A stretch of 64,000 nucleotides of DNA from Talinum fruticosum (GCA_021018815.1 JAITYX010000058.1:3799001-3863000); one strand, 5' to 3'; counted from the stretch's first letter, positions 1 to 12,110 are shown. Numbers and translations are program-made. Notes: generated from the letters alone by a model not told the origin.

Positions 1-78
1 CTTTCTTTCTTCTACTTGACCTACCTATTGCTTACTCGTCGCTCTCTTTCTCTCAAAGTTCATTCACTCTCACACTCA

Positions 79-110
<32 letters not shown>

Positions 111-111
111 T
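79..111 (+). repeat. CT-rich tract before third-ORF copy 1
   Basis: This is an uninterrupted (CT)n run inside a wider pyrimidine-rich stretch from the window start to about 180. The same kind of CT tract precedes the start codon of the homologous ORF at about 34615-34756 (+), and as GA on the plus strand at 41690-41715 and 58798-58812. It is therefore probably part of the conserved 5' leader of this ORF rather than a random microsatellite. Confidence 0.8.
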
Positions 112-180
112 TCGGTTCTCAATTCTCTATGTTCTCTACTCTTTCTCTCGTTTCTCTCAAACGCTCTCTACTTTCTAACT

Positions 181-1139
181 ATGCCTAAGAGAGGATCTCG
201 CTGTGGAAGGAGGTTCGGCCACCAAGAAGGCCGGAACTAAGTCCGCTCGAACCGAGGCTACACAAGGCAAAGGCAAAGAGCCCGCCTAAGAAGAACCAAA
301 GCATAATGTCGCCTAACACTTCATTATGGAAGATAAATTCTTTCCTAAAACATCATTCTTCCGGTTGAGACACATCCTCAAAACTAGTGGGCACACCAAT
401 CTTTGTTTACGTGAGTATATTTATCAACATATTGTGTTTGAGTTCTATACTAACATGACAACAAGCGATAATATTATCACTTCCGTTGTTGAGGGTAAGA
501 CCGTTTGAATCAATCTTACCTTACTTCACAAACTTTTCAATGTGAAGTCTCTTTTCTCAACTCCAATTTAATTCCTTTCAATGAAGTCGTTGATGACTTC
601 TTTCCAAATACGCTAAAGAACCTCCTCGATCCGTAAAGAAATTTTCTATGACTTAAATGAAGTCAAAAGCTACGCTCTTGTGTTTCATTTTGATGAAGAA
701 ATTCTTCTCTTATTACCCGTCTAAAGAGAACCCCAACTCCAAAGTTCTAAAGGTTCTCTATGACATTCTCGAGGGCTACGACGTAGACCTCTTTCCATTC
801 ATCTTGGAGCAAATAGCCTCTGTTCCTTGTGACACTAAGAAGACTCCATATCCTTTCGGAGCTCTTCTCACTTGTTGTTTTCACTTAGTTTAGGGTCCCT
901 CTTTCTTCGACCCTCACTCTTTCTTGGAATCTGCCGTTTGTCTTGGTAGGAATGAGCTTATTGGTTTGGGATACCGGGAAGTCAAGCCTGGTGTCTTGGT
1001 TAACTCATTTAAGTTACCACCCCATCCTGCTCCACCTTAGACTCGGACTCGGACTACTCCAGTGGTCCCAATCCTCACTGTTGCACCTTCTACTTCTCTC
1101 GCCTAGGGTTTCATCTTCAACATCCCATCGTAACACAAA
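181..1139 (+). pseudogene. Copia third (envelope-position) ORF, copy 1, 3'-truncated relic
   Basis: The start is ATG at 181, reading MPKRGS, the same N-terminus as at 34757 (+) and 41620 (-). The first frame stops after 19 codons. The family then continues in shifted frames: the conserved DKFFP block at 326-420, a V-x-G-K-T block near 490, and the VDLFPF(I)LEQIA block near 785-830. An ELIGLGY-type motif lies near 955 and a Pro/Ser-rich part at about 1015-1110. I see no signal peptide. The function is unknown. The pol genes of its element would lie left of the window. The relic is cut at about 1139, where a gypsy LTR begins. Confidence 0.7.
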
Positions 1140-2731
1140 TCTTAAAGTGTTCATACGACGTCATTTAGGCTGACGATATGCTTCGTGGCTTCCAAGCCAA
1201 AGCATTGCATTTTGCTTCAAGCAGTCAACCGAGGAACGAAAGTTAAACTCACCAACCAACACCGGCTGAGGTCGGCGCCAAGCTTCATGGCTTTGCACGC
1301 CAAAGGGCTGCGTTTTGCTCCAATATTCAACCTAAGAACGGAAGATCGGTTTTCAAGCGACGTTGTTTTGAGGTCGGTGTTGTGCTTCTCGGCACCCTTC
1401 ATGGGATTCTTGGTCCAAGGCTGATTTTATCCGGTTTTTTCTAGATTCCGGCCGGTCCATTTTAGTTATTTGACAGCTGGCTGCATCCTTTTAGATAATT
1501 TCTTTGTGACCTAATCGAAGCCTCTAAATAGAGGAGTTTAGTCCTCATTTTAGGTCTGTAACATTTTGGCCTTTGGTGTTGATTATTAACCTAGTCTGTT
1601 ATACTTTCAGCTAATCAAACCCTTTTGCGGAATCCTAGTTACACGAGTGTTCAATTTCGGCTAAGAGCTACTGAATGCTAATCGATATTATGATTTCTTG
1701 GCTCATTTTCAGCTAACCATTACTTTATCAAAAATCTTAATCATTTTCCTACACTACTCTACCTCCGAAACATTATAAAAAGCCTCTTTTGAACTCCCTT
1801 GTCGCCCATTGTCACGTTTATAGATTTGGTCTATGATTCAAGATCGGTAGGTGGGACAACCTAAGGGCGCTCGATTCACTTTTAATCCTGATTATGGTTT
1901 ATTTAATTTATGTTTTTACCGCTTATGGATCAAAATATAATCGTTTTTAATTCCTCCCCGCCCGTTGTAATTTTTTTTATCGTTCTCTTAATTACTTTAT
2001 TACTTACTTCGCATGCTTTTGCTGATATAATTTTCATATTCATATGTTGTGTGCTTCATTTAAAACATGTTCTTTCAACTCACAATTTGAATTAGTAGAG
2101 GTCATCTACTGACAGCAGGAATGTAAGTGCTTATCCCAACATTTTGTACCTTCGCCCCGAATATTAGATTCTCGGTTCTAGAGCGATGGAGTAATTAAAC
2201 CTTATTCAAGCTTAGTTTTCCCTTGCTATGATTGGAAGAGTTTTCATTCATTTTTGTTAGTTTTTATTTTGTAAAACCGATTGGCGACTCTCCCTTTTCT
2301 ATTTTTATTTCTCCTTAATTGCATCTCAGTATTTCTAATTTAAAATGACAAAAACATATTTAATTTCGACCAAAAATGTCATGGACCAGGACTTATTCTT
2401 CATTCACGGTCCATGGGCAGCGCCGATGAATTGGATGGTACTGGCTTTTACCGGCATCGGCGAGTCATAAGGCAAGGCTTTTGGTCCAAACCGGTGCTAT
2501 CACACCTCTTTGGCCCAAAAGCCTTGCGACGTAATTTAAGTTATGTTTTTCTATTTTCCTAAATTATGAAATAATATCCCGAGGCTTCCAATATTAATTT
2601 TTAAAATAAAAGGATTAATAAAATCTCAAACCACTATTTTGCTAAAACTACTTTAATTTAATTACAAAAATTTGAAATCTCAATAAGAGGAGCACCCTCA
2701 TTTTCTAAATAACATTTCACAAGAATCTTTT
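1140..2731 (+). mobile_element. Ty3/gypsy (Tat-type) LTR, copy I, truncated at both ends
   Basis: The block aligns by eye with 10394-12000 and, more loosely, with 30330-31900. Shared landmarks are the opening TTAAAGTGTTCATA, the CAAGGCTGATTTTATC segment near 1420, and a TATA-like CTAAATAGAGGAG near 1526. The segment ending in TTTGGCCCAAAAGCC near 2510 is also shared. The true LTR start, seen at 30034 in another copy, is missing here. At 2731 similarity to the other copies stops just before the primer-binding site, which is absent. Transcription would run rightward into the gag relic at 3856. Confidence 0.75.
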
Positions 2732-2789
2732 GGTTCCTCTCCAATCATATCACGCTCTCCAATCATATGCTTGATTATTAGGAAGGTGG
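2732..2789 (+). other. Filler DNA at the deleted LTR/PBS junction
   Basis: Two short pieces are near-copies of sequence 90-170 bp downstream. The piece at 2732-2757 (GGTTCCTCTCCAATCATAT and onward) matches 2899-2926, and 2763-2789 (CATATGCTTGATTATTAGG and onward) matches 2876-2900, in permuted order. The other gypsy copies have the LTR end and primer-binding site at this place. Templated filler at a repaired break explains this best. Confidence 0.65.
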
Positions 2790-3360
2790 ACATAGTTGCT
2801 TTTAATTTCGACCGTTAGGCTTTACCTTTAAGAACATCTTTTGGAAGAGGTCGAACTACCAACCCACTAGGCCCACATATGCTTGATTATTAGGAAGGTG
2901 GTTCCTCTCCAATCATATGACGCTCTTTTGGTTTTTACCAAGAGACACCGTGAATTCATCCGATTTCCTACCGTGCACCCCATGGAGGACTAAATTCTCA
3001 AACTATGAGACAACATGACATCTTTCTTGTGAGCCCTTAGATTAGTTTTGCTATGCTAAATAACCCTTACATGGGTGCAAAATAAAACGTAATAATTAAT
3101 TTTCTCGACTCAGTCCAATATGTGCATTTCTAGCTAAAACTAAAAATGTCTTTTCCTTTTTATGGTCGGTCCATTAATTGCATTTCGAGTTAGTCTAAGC
3201 ATCGCTCTTTTAGTCTCGTCGTTTTCTTGTGGCCACCTAGGTTACTAAGCTTAGCCGGCATTGGCCACCTCGGTCAGCCCGGGAGGGTCTTACCGTGGAC
3301 CCTCATCTTTTTCCTCGGTCGGTTTTAGGGTTTTTTAGGGCTTTAATTTTTTACAATGCT
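2790..3360 (+). mobile_element. Gypsy 5' leader, copy I
   Basis: This is non-coding leader between LTR and gag. It matches 12215-12900 and 32100-32730, including GGACATAGTTGCTT, TTTTGGAAGAGGTCGAAC, the CATGGGTGCAAAATAAAA segment and a GGTCGGTCCATTA segment. It has no ORF of note and leads into the tandem repeats and gag. Confidence 0.7.
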
Positions 3361-3640
3361 TTCATCGCATTTTTGCATTTAGCCAAATAAATTCATCTAA
3401 AATTAGGTGAGTCCATTTTTCGCATTTCGCCAAAATAAATTCATCTCAAATTAGGTGAGTCCATTTTTGCATTCAACCAAAATAAATTCATATCAAATTA
3501 AGTGAGTAAATTTTTACACTTAGGCAAAATAAATTCATCTCAAATTAATTGAGTCCATCTTTGCATTTAGCCAAAATAAATTCATTTCAAATTCGTTGAG
3601 TCCAGTTGTGCACTTAGCGAAATAAAATTCATCCCAATCT
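3361..3640 (+). repeat. Tandem ~47-bp leader repeats, copy I (about six units)
   Basis: Units are built around AAATAAATTCATCTCAAATT followed by (A/T)GGTGAGTCCATTTTTGCATTTAGCC. The array degenerates towards 3640. Arrays of the same unit occupy the same leader position at 12905-13205 and 32736-33318. There are no unique spacers, so this is not a CRISPR array. Confidence 0.85.
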
Positions 3641-3855
3641 TCAAGTCACTTCCTCCCCAAAAGTTAGTTCTCTTAACATGGTCCTAAGTAGTTATCCTTT
3701 GGGCTGTATAATAGGGAAGCCTCGCTGCCATTCGGTTTCGCTCGAATCCGAGCTCTAAAAGGTTAGATTGCTGCAGGAAAGAGTCCAGTACCACTTCCCC
3801 TCACTCTACACGTCGATTTACATATCGTAGGATACTACCCTAAAAATCCCCTCTA

Positions 3856-5150
3856 ATGGAAGAAGAACCACAACCATCTCCGATCATCGGCTTGCTCAAT
3901 GAGTCCTTAGCTAAGTTAGAAGCCCGAATGGAGGCTCATGACAAAAAGATACAGTCTATATCTAAAACTTTTGATGCCATCCTAAAGACTATTTAGGAGA
4001 ATAAGAAAGGACACGAAGAAGAAGCTTATCCACCACCTAGGGGTCTACCACCTCTACTAAAAACTAATCAATCTACTTTAGAAACTAGTCCCGAGCTTAA
4101 GCCTAAAACTAATCCACATATAAATCGGATAGAAAGGATGCTAAAGGAATCCTTTATATTTAAGAGTCACTACTTTAACCTCACGAGGTTCACTTCAATC
4201 CCTAAAGGAAAACTAGCTCCCAAATTCACTATGCCGGATATTAAGTTTCATGGTTTTGAGAATCCCCATCATCATGTTCGCAACTTCCTAGGAGCAATGA
4301 CTCTAAAAATGTACGCGAAGAAACTTACCACATCATCTTCCCATAAACATTTGATAATGATGTAATGAAGTGGTATAAGGCGATCGAACAAAGCAAGGTC
4401 ACTAATTGGGCTGATTTATGCAAGGAGTTCCTACATCACTACTCCTATAACACCGATTTACCTGTCACCGTCCGAGATTTAGAGCTAATCAAAACAAGGA
4501 GATAAAGAAAGCATCACCGACTTCCTCAGCAGATGAAGGGTACGGTTGCCTATATTGTAGACCGACCTTCCGAGAAATACTAAGTCCGAATCATTCTAAA
4601 GAACCTTCGGCCTGCCTATAATAAACATTTGAAGTTGTTACCATTCATGAGCTTCACATGCCTTATAGATGCGAGTATGCTTATAAAAGAAGAGTTTTTC
4701 GCCACGGCCACAAAAGTTGTGGCTGGGTGTAAAGGTAATTACTAATCTAAAGACAAGAAAAGCTCTAACTCGGGCAATACCAGATAGGATACAAATGTTA
4801 ATGCCCTTAATAGGTATAATGACTACACTTATATAGATACTACTTAGGCTTAAGCCCTCGACCACTTATTGTCTAAAGGAAAATTTGAGTTATCGTCCAT
4901 AAGAGTAGAATAAGAACTCGCTAAACCATCAAAAACTAGGACGCAGGAAAATTCTATAAGTACCGTTGTACACGAGGACACGATACGAGAAAAGTGTTGG
5001 ACCTTGAAGAACAAATTGCACAGACATGTTCTACAATGGTCAATTTCCTCTCTATAAAGCTGCTTAGACACCTAACAATAACAAGAAATCATTCTGCGAC
5101 ACCTTAGCCATCTTTGTTGAAACCATTCTAGGTTAGTGGGATCCCTCTGT
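3856..5150 (+). pseudogene. gag: Gypsy (Tat-type) gag relic
   Basis: The ATG at 3856 opens MEEEPQPSPIIGLL, with a short predicted coiled coil, then a stop near residue 47. The best block is 4138-4365: APKFTMPDIKFHGFENPHHH followed by VRNFLGAM, a Tat-lineage capsid motif. Frameshifted continuation gives WADLCKEFLHHYSYNTDLPV (about 4408-4467), DRPSEK and the capsid C-terminal LLPFMSF region near 4640. A degenerate knuckle-like RGHDTRK lies near 4975. Gag would form the particle core. At least six stops and frameshifts show that it is dead. The leader and repeats directly upstream give the 5' context of its element. Confidence 0.8.
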
Positions 5151-5409
5151 CTTCATTCAAGAAATAAATGATTCTAAACCACTAGTGAGCTTACCCTCTT
5201 TACACCTAAAAGTCCATGGATTGTGGGTATGTCATGAAGAGGATGTCCGGGAGACTAAAGATAACGAGTGCTTGACAACTTCTCGGGTACACCTCCTTTA
5301 AAAGAAGATGACTTTTGGGGTGAACCGAAACCCCCGAAATCAAGTTCCTTACTAGATCGGGATGACACAATGCACCAACAAATCCACAAAATACTGAAGA
5401 AAATAACAT

Positions 5410-5550
5410 CAAAAATTGTGGCCAACTTCATAACCTATAATATCATCTGTCGATATGGGTTACCATAGGAACCGATTAGTGACTAGTCACTTTAAAAAGA
5501 GGTAGCAGATTTACTTGGACAAGTACAAGATAAAGCATCACAAGTCAATA
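5410..5550 (+). pseudogene. Gypsy integrase core fragment
   Basis: The frame reading ANFITYNIICRYGLP, followed after a stop by a SD and then KEVADLLGQ, matches the integrase core segment (N-I-I-C-R-Y-G-(V/I)-P...I-S-D) of Tat elements. It lies only about 260 bp after the gag tail, so protease, RT, RNase H and the front of integrase are deleted. Immediately after 5550 the similarity ends and the antisense block begins. Confidence 0.6.
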
Positions 5551-7400
5551 ATTACTTTTTTCCCTTTTAAGCCGCTAGACTAGGCTGCGGCTCCCTAGGT
5601 TCACTTTTTTAGTTCTTCAATCCTGCGAGACCTTATGGCTTCATCCTCCTTAGCTTTCGCCTCCCAGCGGTGAGCCCATTCCTCAATCTATAGGACCATC
5701 TCGCGAATCGAAGAGGTGTAGCTATAGGAACACCTCCTCTTGGATCGCGTTCTTGAGCCCTTAGTGCCTTGCATCTTTAAGGATCGAGTCTCTCATATTT
5801 ATTCCGAGATAAAATCCAGACACAACAACGAGATCATTGTGTACGAGGCTTCATTCCAAAAATATCATAGCAAGTAGGCGCGATACAATCGAGGTAGGAG
5901 ATATCCTAGACTCATCCCGTTTGCCACATTACACAGTCTAGGAAATAGTACGTACTACTTTCAAGTTCCAACACCTACAAAAGGATGCCTCTCGGTATGT
6001 GTCCTAAATTAGAACACCCTCTAGTGCTCAATGTACCATATGATAAGACGTATGACCCTAAACCAAGTCTTCTACCAGGATGTCTGCCCTCTTAATTAGC
6101 AAAGCAAGCCGCTATTGCTTACAAAATTGGGTAGCCAGGTACATATCGGGTTTTCAAGTCCTTGCACTATCTCAAAGTTCTCCATAAACCCCGCTCTGCA
6201 CAACACGAGATAAAAACAAAACTAATAGTGTCCTTCATGACCAGATTAATCCTAATTTGAGGTCTAATAGGACCAAATCAAAATAATAAAAGGGGAGAGA
6301 AAAAGGGGAAAAGTTGTGAGCTTTTTAGGGCTCGTCGACACCGAGACGACCTTCGTTGGCCGGCGCTGCCCTTCTCGCCCCATTGCCTTGTTCCCGAATG
6401 TTTTAGTACTGCTTACCTACAACAACAGGGGCTGCTTACGAAATCCTCGTTTGGATATGCTTTAACTCGGTCTAGCCCCTAAATGGTTTCTACAAAAATT
6501 AGAGGAGTTAGGGAGTGGTAATCCCCCAATTGTTCGGTGATGTTTAGCAACGAAGTAGTCTCAAAATCCCTATGGCCTCCCATCAATAAGAAGCCACCTA
6601 TTACGCATATGATTATGGCTCAAAGTATTTGAATAAGCATTGGGTCCCGAGGCATACATTAAACGAAAGTTAGACAGCGAGGTTAGTGAGATTCACTTTG
6701 TCCCTAACCGGAATCCAGCTCGATTCCTATTATTTAGACTCGCATATGTTTATAGCTCCCCGCCATATTGGTTGATGGCACAGGAACTACAAGTCTGGTT
6801 GGACATTTGTGAATGCCGGAATGGCATCGAACTCTTCGGGAAGGGGACACCATTCGTTATCCCCGAACTTGAATTCGTGATATTTAGGATCCCAAAGGCC
6901 ATTGCGGCCTTTAGTAAAGTCTAATGGATCCTTACTGTCTAATCGTTGAAGAGAGTGTTTAGCCACTAATTCAACCATCTCATGCATCCAGCGAGTTAAT
7001 TCGAGTAATGAAATTCAATTTCATTAGGAATTGAAGAAACGAGGAAACTGGAAAATTTTTAGGGATTGTTTTCGAGAAGTTACGGTTAAATTCTTAAGGT
7101 GTCATTCCGGTAACTCCGCCACTAGTCCTTTTTATAGCAGATTTTTCAGGACCATAGTCCTCCTCCTTCACTTTTCTTTCGGTTCAAGCATTTTCTATAA
7201 TCGGGCCGCTTTTGATTAAAGCCCATTTCTGTTAGTGCCTAGTCACCTACGGATCATACAACTTACAATTTTCAAAATTCTTTTCATTACTTTCTTTTGG
7301 AGGGAATGGGGGCTAGTGTTTTTTTTTTATTTTATCTTTGAATTTTATCACATCATATAAATCAAGAAAGGATTTCTAGGATCGAGTCTTTACATTCATT
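5551..7400 (-). pseudogene. Antisense relic with plant-mobile-domain-like motif
   Basis: On the minus strand, the ORF at 6987-6787 contains LWDPKYHEFKFGDNEW and then LPEEFDAI. This resembles the (F/W)WDPxxHxFxFGDxExxPTxEEF signature of the plant mobile domain / DUF7745-type proteins carried by Tat-lineage gypsy elements. Further along (about 5950-5650) frames with many stops show WQTG and a basic, Ala/Arg/Lys-rich segment, possibly the coiled C-terminus of that family. Established knowledge: some Tat elements (for example Grande) carry an extra ORF antisense to gag-pol between pol and the 3' LTR, and the position here fits. The assignment rests on one motif block, so it is tentative. Confidence 0.4.
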
Positions 7401-10393
7401 TCATTGCATAGAGTGAAATAGTAGAAAATACATTAATATTAACACTATTAAGCACCCTACAAGTGGTTATTCAATCTTAATCATCGACAACATCGTCGAA
7501 GACAGAATTGTCGAAACTTCCAATATCGAGGTTGAAACTCGCATATCTCCCCCAACTTGTGAGGAACCGACCTTTAGTCCCAAGTAGGTTGGGAGGCCTC
7601 ATAATAAGGCGCACTATATGACATCCGATGAAAATCATACGGGTTGCCATAAGGATCGAGCGCCTGTAAGGGTATAACATTCATGCCGGTATTCGAAGAA
7701 CTAGGCCCACCAAGTACTAGTGGATGAAATTTGTTGGCTAATAGTACATATTTAAGTGTCGAGCTACTAAGGAAACCTCCCGATGGAGGGGACCTAGAAC
7801 GGTGGTCCTACAAAAGTGAAAGTGTGATTAGCACCTATACTAAGAGCTCATGAGTTAGCACGTGAACTAACTAGGCTCACCCGAAACGATCGGAACGCCC
7901 GATCGGTAAATAAATGCTTGGATGCTTTAAGGGTAGACTATAATCCGATGGAAATTTTTCGAGATTGCTCCCAATCTTGCTACAATTTCATCATGTTAGT
8001 AAAACACTTTTAGCATTAAACTAAAAGTAAAAGAGCATAATACTCTTACCCCTTTCAAGTTCTTCGGGAGCAGATTCCCCACATATTCGGGCTTCGGAAG
8101 TTCCGAAATCCTAATAATACATGGGGACTCTCCACGTTAAAACACATTGACCTCAAGGCTCGGAATATAGATGTCACCCTGGAGAAGTTGTAATGATAAG
8201 GTTAATTTCCATATGAGAAATATAATCGCACAAAATAGAAAATTAGGACTTATCAATAGGGTTATGATTCGTCCCAAATATTGAGCATAAGAAGAGCCCG
8301 CATCCAAGAACAAGTGTATAAAGGTACCCATTCGTTATTTCTTCCTCCTCCTCTTGGGTTATTGTGCAAAAGAAAAACATGGTCTTTAGTGGATCTAAGG
8401 CAACGAAAGGCGCCCACGTATTGTAGAGGATTTGTGGTGTAACTTACTCACTGAGATACCAACAAAAACGAATGGACCATCAAACAAAATTCGTCTTTCG
8501 CTCAACTGTCTCGCAACTCTAAGGCTTGATTAGGAACTGAATACAGGTCTAAGGACGAAAGTTGGCATGCACACACATCATCCATGAAATGACAAACCAA
8601 AACCAGCAAAATTGGGCAGCAAATCACAACCATTTGGCCGATGCCAGCCACACCACGGCCACGCCCATAGGCCTAGCACATGTTGTGGGCTAGGGTAAAA
8701 ATTTGGGCTGAAAAGTAGAAAAATTCGTGGCCATTTTAGCTCAAAATTTAAAGTATAAAAGTGACATACCGCAGCCATGTTATTGAGGGCAGACCTCATG
8801 GAATTGATTTCGAGCACTTTTCATTACCGAGATATGGACTTTGGCCCACGCCACCGAACTCGGAAAAGAAGGGTGATTTCTTGAACCTTGTGAAAATTGG
8901 GGAAAATATTCATACAACCACGACTACAAGTTTACAACACAAGTATAATTCTTATCCACACAAGATAAATATATTGGAGACTAAAAGAAGGATGAGCATT
9001 CCTCGATGACCTTCCACAAACCGCATAAGGGCATGTATCTTTACAAGTCCTTCTTACCCGTTGTGTGCCTCGCCCGTAACATAATCCCCTCATGAGACAA
9101 GTATAAGTGGGCACGCCCAAATTAAGGTCTTTTATCTTATCTAAGTTCACCCGAGTAATGAATGTTTACTTTAGAGCCTTTGTCCAAAAAAATGGACATG
9201 CTTAGCATGAGAGCAAGCACTATTCGGACTTGTTGTTGTGGATTGTGTTGAGCCCACAACTCAACATTCTCAAAGACCTAAAAAGAATAGAATATTTGAA
9301 TTAATTAGCCCAAGGAAATCGGCTAGCTATAGGAGCAAAGAGGTGACGTAAATAGTCACGGTTCTTATATAAACGTCGGTCATGAATCGGGGTTTCTCCG
9401 AAATACCCAAACCCGTAAAAATCAAAATAAAGAGGTTTAATGGTCATTTCCCTGAATGGGAGATGAAAAGTATTGGTAGTATCCTATAAGCATTCGCTAC
9501 TAGCTCAGGTAGGGTCACATTCTTTTGAATCACATATGTGACTCAAAGAAAGGACAAGAGGGCCAAACACGACACTAGTCATGATTTGCTCCAAGGGGTA
9601 GTTCCACTCCTTGAATGTCTCGATGAACGTCGTAATGGCACCACTTGCTCCGAATGGTACCCTTCTACAAAAATGAATCCAACAAAGCCATAGTTGAAGA
9701 CGCTATGTTAACACATGAAAAAAAGGAACTGAAGTCAAGAAGCTTACCGTAGTATATATGGCAAGAGATGAAACATAGCTCGGGCCTCCACCAAGAGGTC
9801 GTTGGGACTCCATTAATTGTTAGGGTGCCGCTCTATTTCTTGGAAGTTATCTTGGGTTAGACCCTCCGATCTTCTCCTCTTAATAAGAAGAGCATAACTT
9901 CAAGACATTTTGAAGAATTTCTTAAGGCAAAATGTGAGCAAGCTAGAACAAGGTTAGAGCAAGCAAGAAGAAGCAAAGAGAGGAGCAGGTGAGATGTACA
10001 AAGTGAACACACCAAGCTCCCTTTTATAGGCAAAATTTGGCTAACTTGACAAGAGTATGAGGTGAATTTGGCAAACATGACGATAAGAAAAGGAGATTAA
10101 GCACAAAAGATAAGGTGTATATGTCAAGACGAGGCCTACCAAAGCCTAGCCAGCTCGGCAACAGCCTTGCGGGTGTAGTCCAAGGTCTAGCTGGTGTTGT
10201 CCCATCGGGCATAAGGATGTTTCTTCAAGCATTATGCATGCAAGTGGATCTTTGGATCCCACAACTTTAACATTATGAGATTCATTCTTCATTCTATTTT
10301 TAAAAGAATTATTGAGGTAAAAATTACTAAACTTTTGTAAATATGATTATCGACTAACGAATATGCTAGTACAACATCTTAGCGCAACATGGA
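7401..10393 (-). other. Decayed intergenic/antisense block, no recognisable gene
   Basis: The minus strand keeps short open stretches (7680-7477, 8331-8137, 9150-8932, 10212-10024) separated by stops, with no domain I recognise. The piece ending at 7477 reads RSILMATRM and a tail rich in S, D and N. These may be remnants of a further antisense ORF of the same Tat element, because the block lies between its integrase fragment (5410-5550) and the next gypsy LTR (10394). No tRNA, terminal repeat or polypurine tract is apparent. Confidence 0.3.
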
Positions 10394-12110
10394 GTTTAAA
10401 GTGTTCATATGACGTCGTTTAGGCCGGCGCCGTGCTTCATGGCTTTCCGAGCCAAAGCGTTGCATCTTGCTCCAAGCGCCCAACCGAAGCACGGAAGTCA
10501 AACTCAACAAACGACACCGTATGAAGCCGGCGTTGTACTTCATGGCTTTCCATGCTAAAGCGTTACGTTTTGCTCCGAGTGTTCAATCTAAGCACGAAGG
10601 TTAGTTTTCCAAGCGACATCATTTTAAGGCTGGCACTCTACTTCTCGACACTCGTCATGGGATTCTCAGTCCAAGGCTGATTTTATCTAATTTTTCTACA
10701 TTTTGGGCGGTTCTATTTAGCTATTTTGATGGTTGATTGCATATTTTTAGTTCATTTTTGTGACCTAGCCCCGAGCCAAAAAAATAAGAGTTTATTCCTC
10801 ATTTTATGTTGCTTGTATTTTGGCTTTTAGTACCGATTATTAACCTACTTGCTGCACTTTCACCTAATCAACCCCTTTTTTGCTAAATCCTAGCTACACA
10901 CTTGCTAAATTTAGGCTAAGAGCTACTGAATGCTAATCGATGTTCTCATCTCTTGGCTCATTTTCAGGGAACCATTAGTTTAACAAACACCTTAATCATT
11001 TTCCTACACTAGTCTACCTCCACAAACTTTATAAAAAGCCTCTTGTGATTTCGCATGCCCGTTGTCATGCTTCCAAATTCCGTCCGTGATTAAAGATCAG
11101 CGGGTGGGACAGCCTGAGGGCGCTAAATTCACTTTCTATGTTGATTATGGTTTATTTAGTTTATTATTTTACCGCATTCGGTATTGTGGATCAAAATATA
11201 ATCGCTTTTAATTCCTCCTTGCCCGCTATAATTTTATTTTTATCGCTTTTCCTTTCGCTTTCTTTATCGCTCTCTTAATTACTTTATTGCTTACTTTGCA
11301 TGCTTTTGTTGATTTAATTTTCATATTGATATGTTGTATTCTTGATTGAAAACATGTTCTTTCAACTCACAATTCAAATTAGTAGAGGCGGTTTGTTGAT
11401 AGGCGGAATAGAAGGGTTTATCCCTATATTTCGTACCTTTACCCCTGAATACTAGATTCTCGATTCTAGACTGATGGAGTCATTTTTAAACCTCTTTAAA
11501 GCATAGTTTTCTCATACTAAGATTGGAAGAATTTTCTTTTATTTTTGTTTGCTTTTTATTTATAAAACTTATTAGCTACTCTCCCTTTTATATTTTTATT
11601 TCTCCTAAAGCTGCATCTTGGAATTTCTAATTTAAAATGGAAAAAACATATTTAATTTATGACAGCTAAGGCCATGGACCGAGAATGATTCTTCAATCAC
11701 GGCCTATGGCGGTGTCGGTGAACTGGACGGTGTTGGCTCATGCTGGCGCCGGCCGGTCACCGAGCAAGGCTCCTGGTCCAAACCGGTGCTATCATAGCTT
11801 TTTGGCCCAAAAGCCTGGCTGTAAAATTTAAGTTATCTTTTTCTATTTTCCTAAAGAATGAAATAAATATCCCAAGGCATCTAAAATGAATTTCTAAAAT
11901 AAAATATTAATAAAATCGCTAACCGTTAGTTTGCTAAAACCACTTTAATTGAATTATGAAACTCGAAATGTTAATAAGAGGCTAACTCCTAGTTTGTAAA
12001 TAAACTTTCAAAAGAATCTTCAAAAATTAAAAGACCTAATATTCGTGGGGAAACTCGACCTCGCCCTTTGGGGTTTTATTCCCTACGGGGACGGGTCGCG
12101 GTTTTTATAG
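10394..12110 (+). mobile_element. Ty3/gypsy LTR, copy II
   Basis: It aligns with copy I from the same starting segment (TTTAAAGTGTTCATATGACG at 10394) and continues through the CCAAGGCTGATTTTATC segment and the chromo-free U3/R region to GGGGACGGGTCGCGG near 12090. The TATA-like site seen in copy I is degraded here (CCAAAAAAATAAGAG near 10780). It is followed by a PBS-like sequence and a leader, so it behaves as a 5' LTR of a second element, although it could also have been the 3' LTR of the 1140-10393 element before recombination. Confidence 0.7.

Noticed and set aside
2282..2291. TGGCGACTCT as gypsy primer-binding site
   Set aside because: It lies inside the LTR: the corresponding LTR positions in copies II and III (about 11570 and 31465) are far upstream of their real PBS-like sites.
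6640..6924. 94-codon plus-strand ORF
   Set aside because: It is antisense to the PMD-like motif (minus strand 6987-6787), with no recognisable domain of its own.
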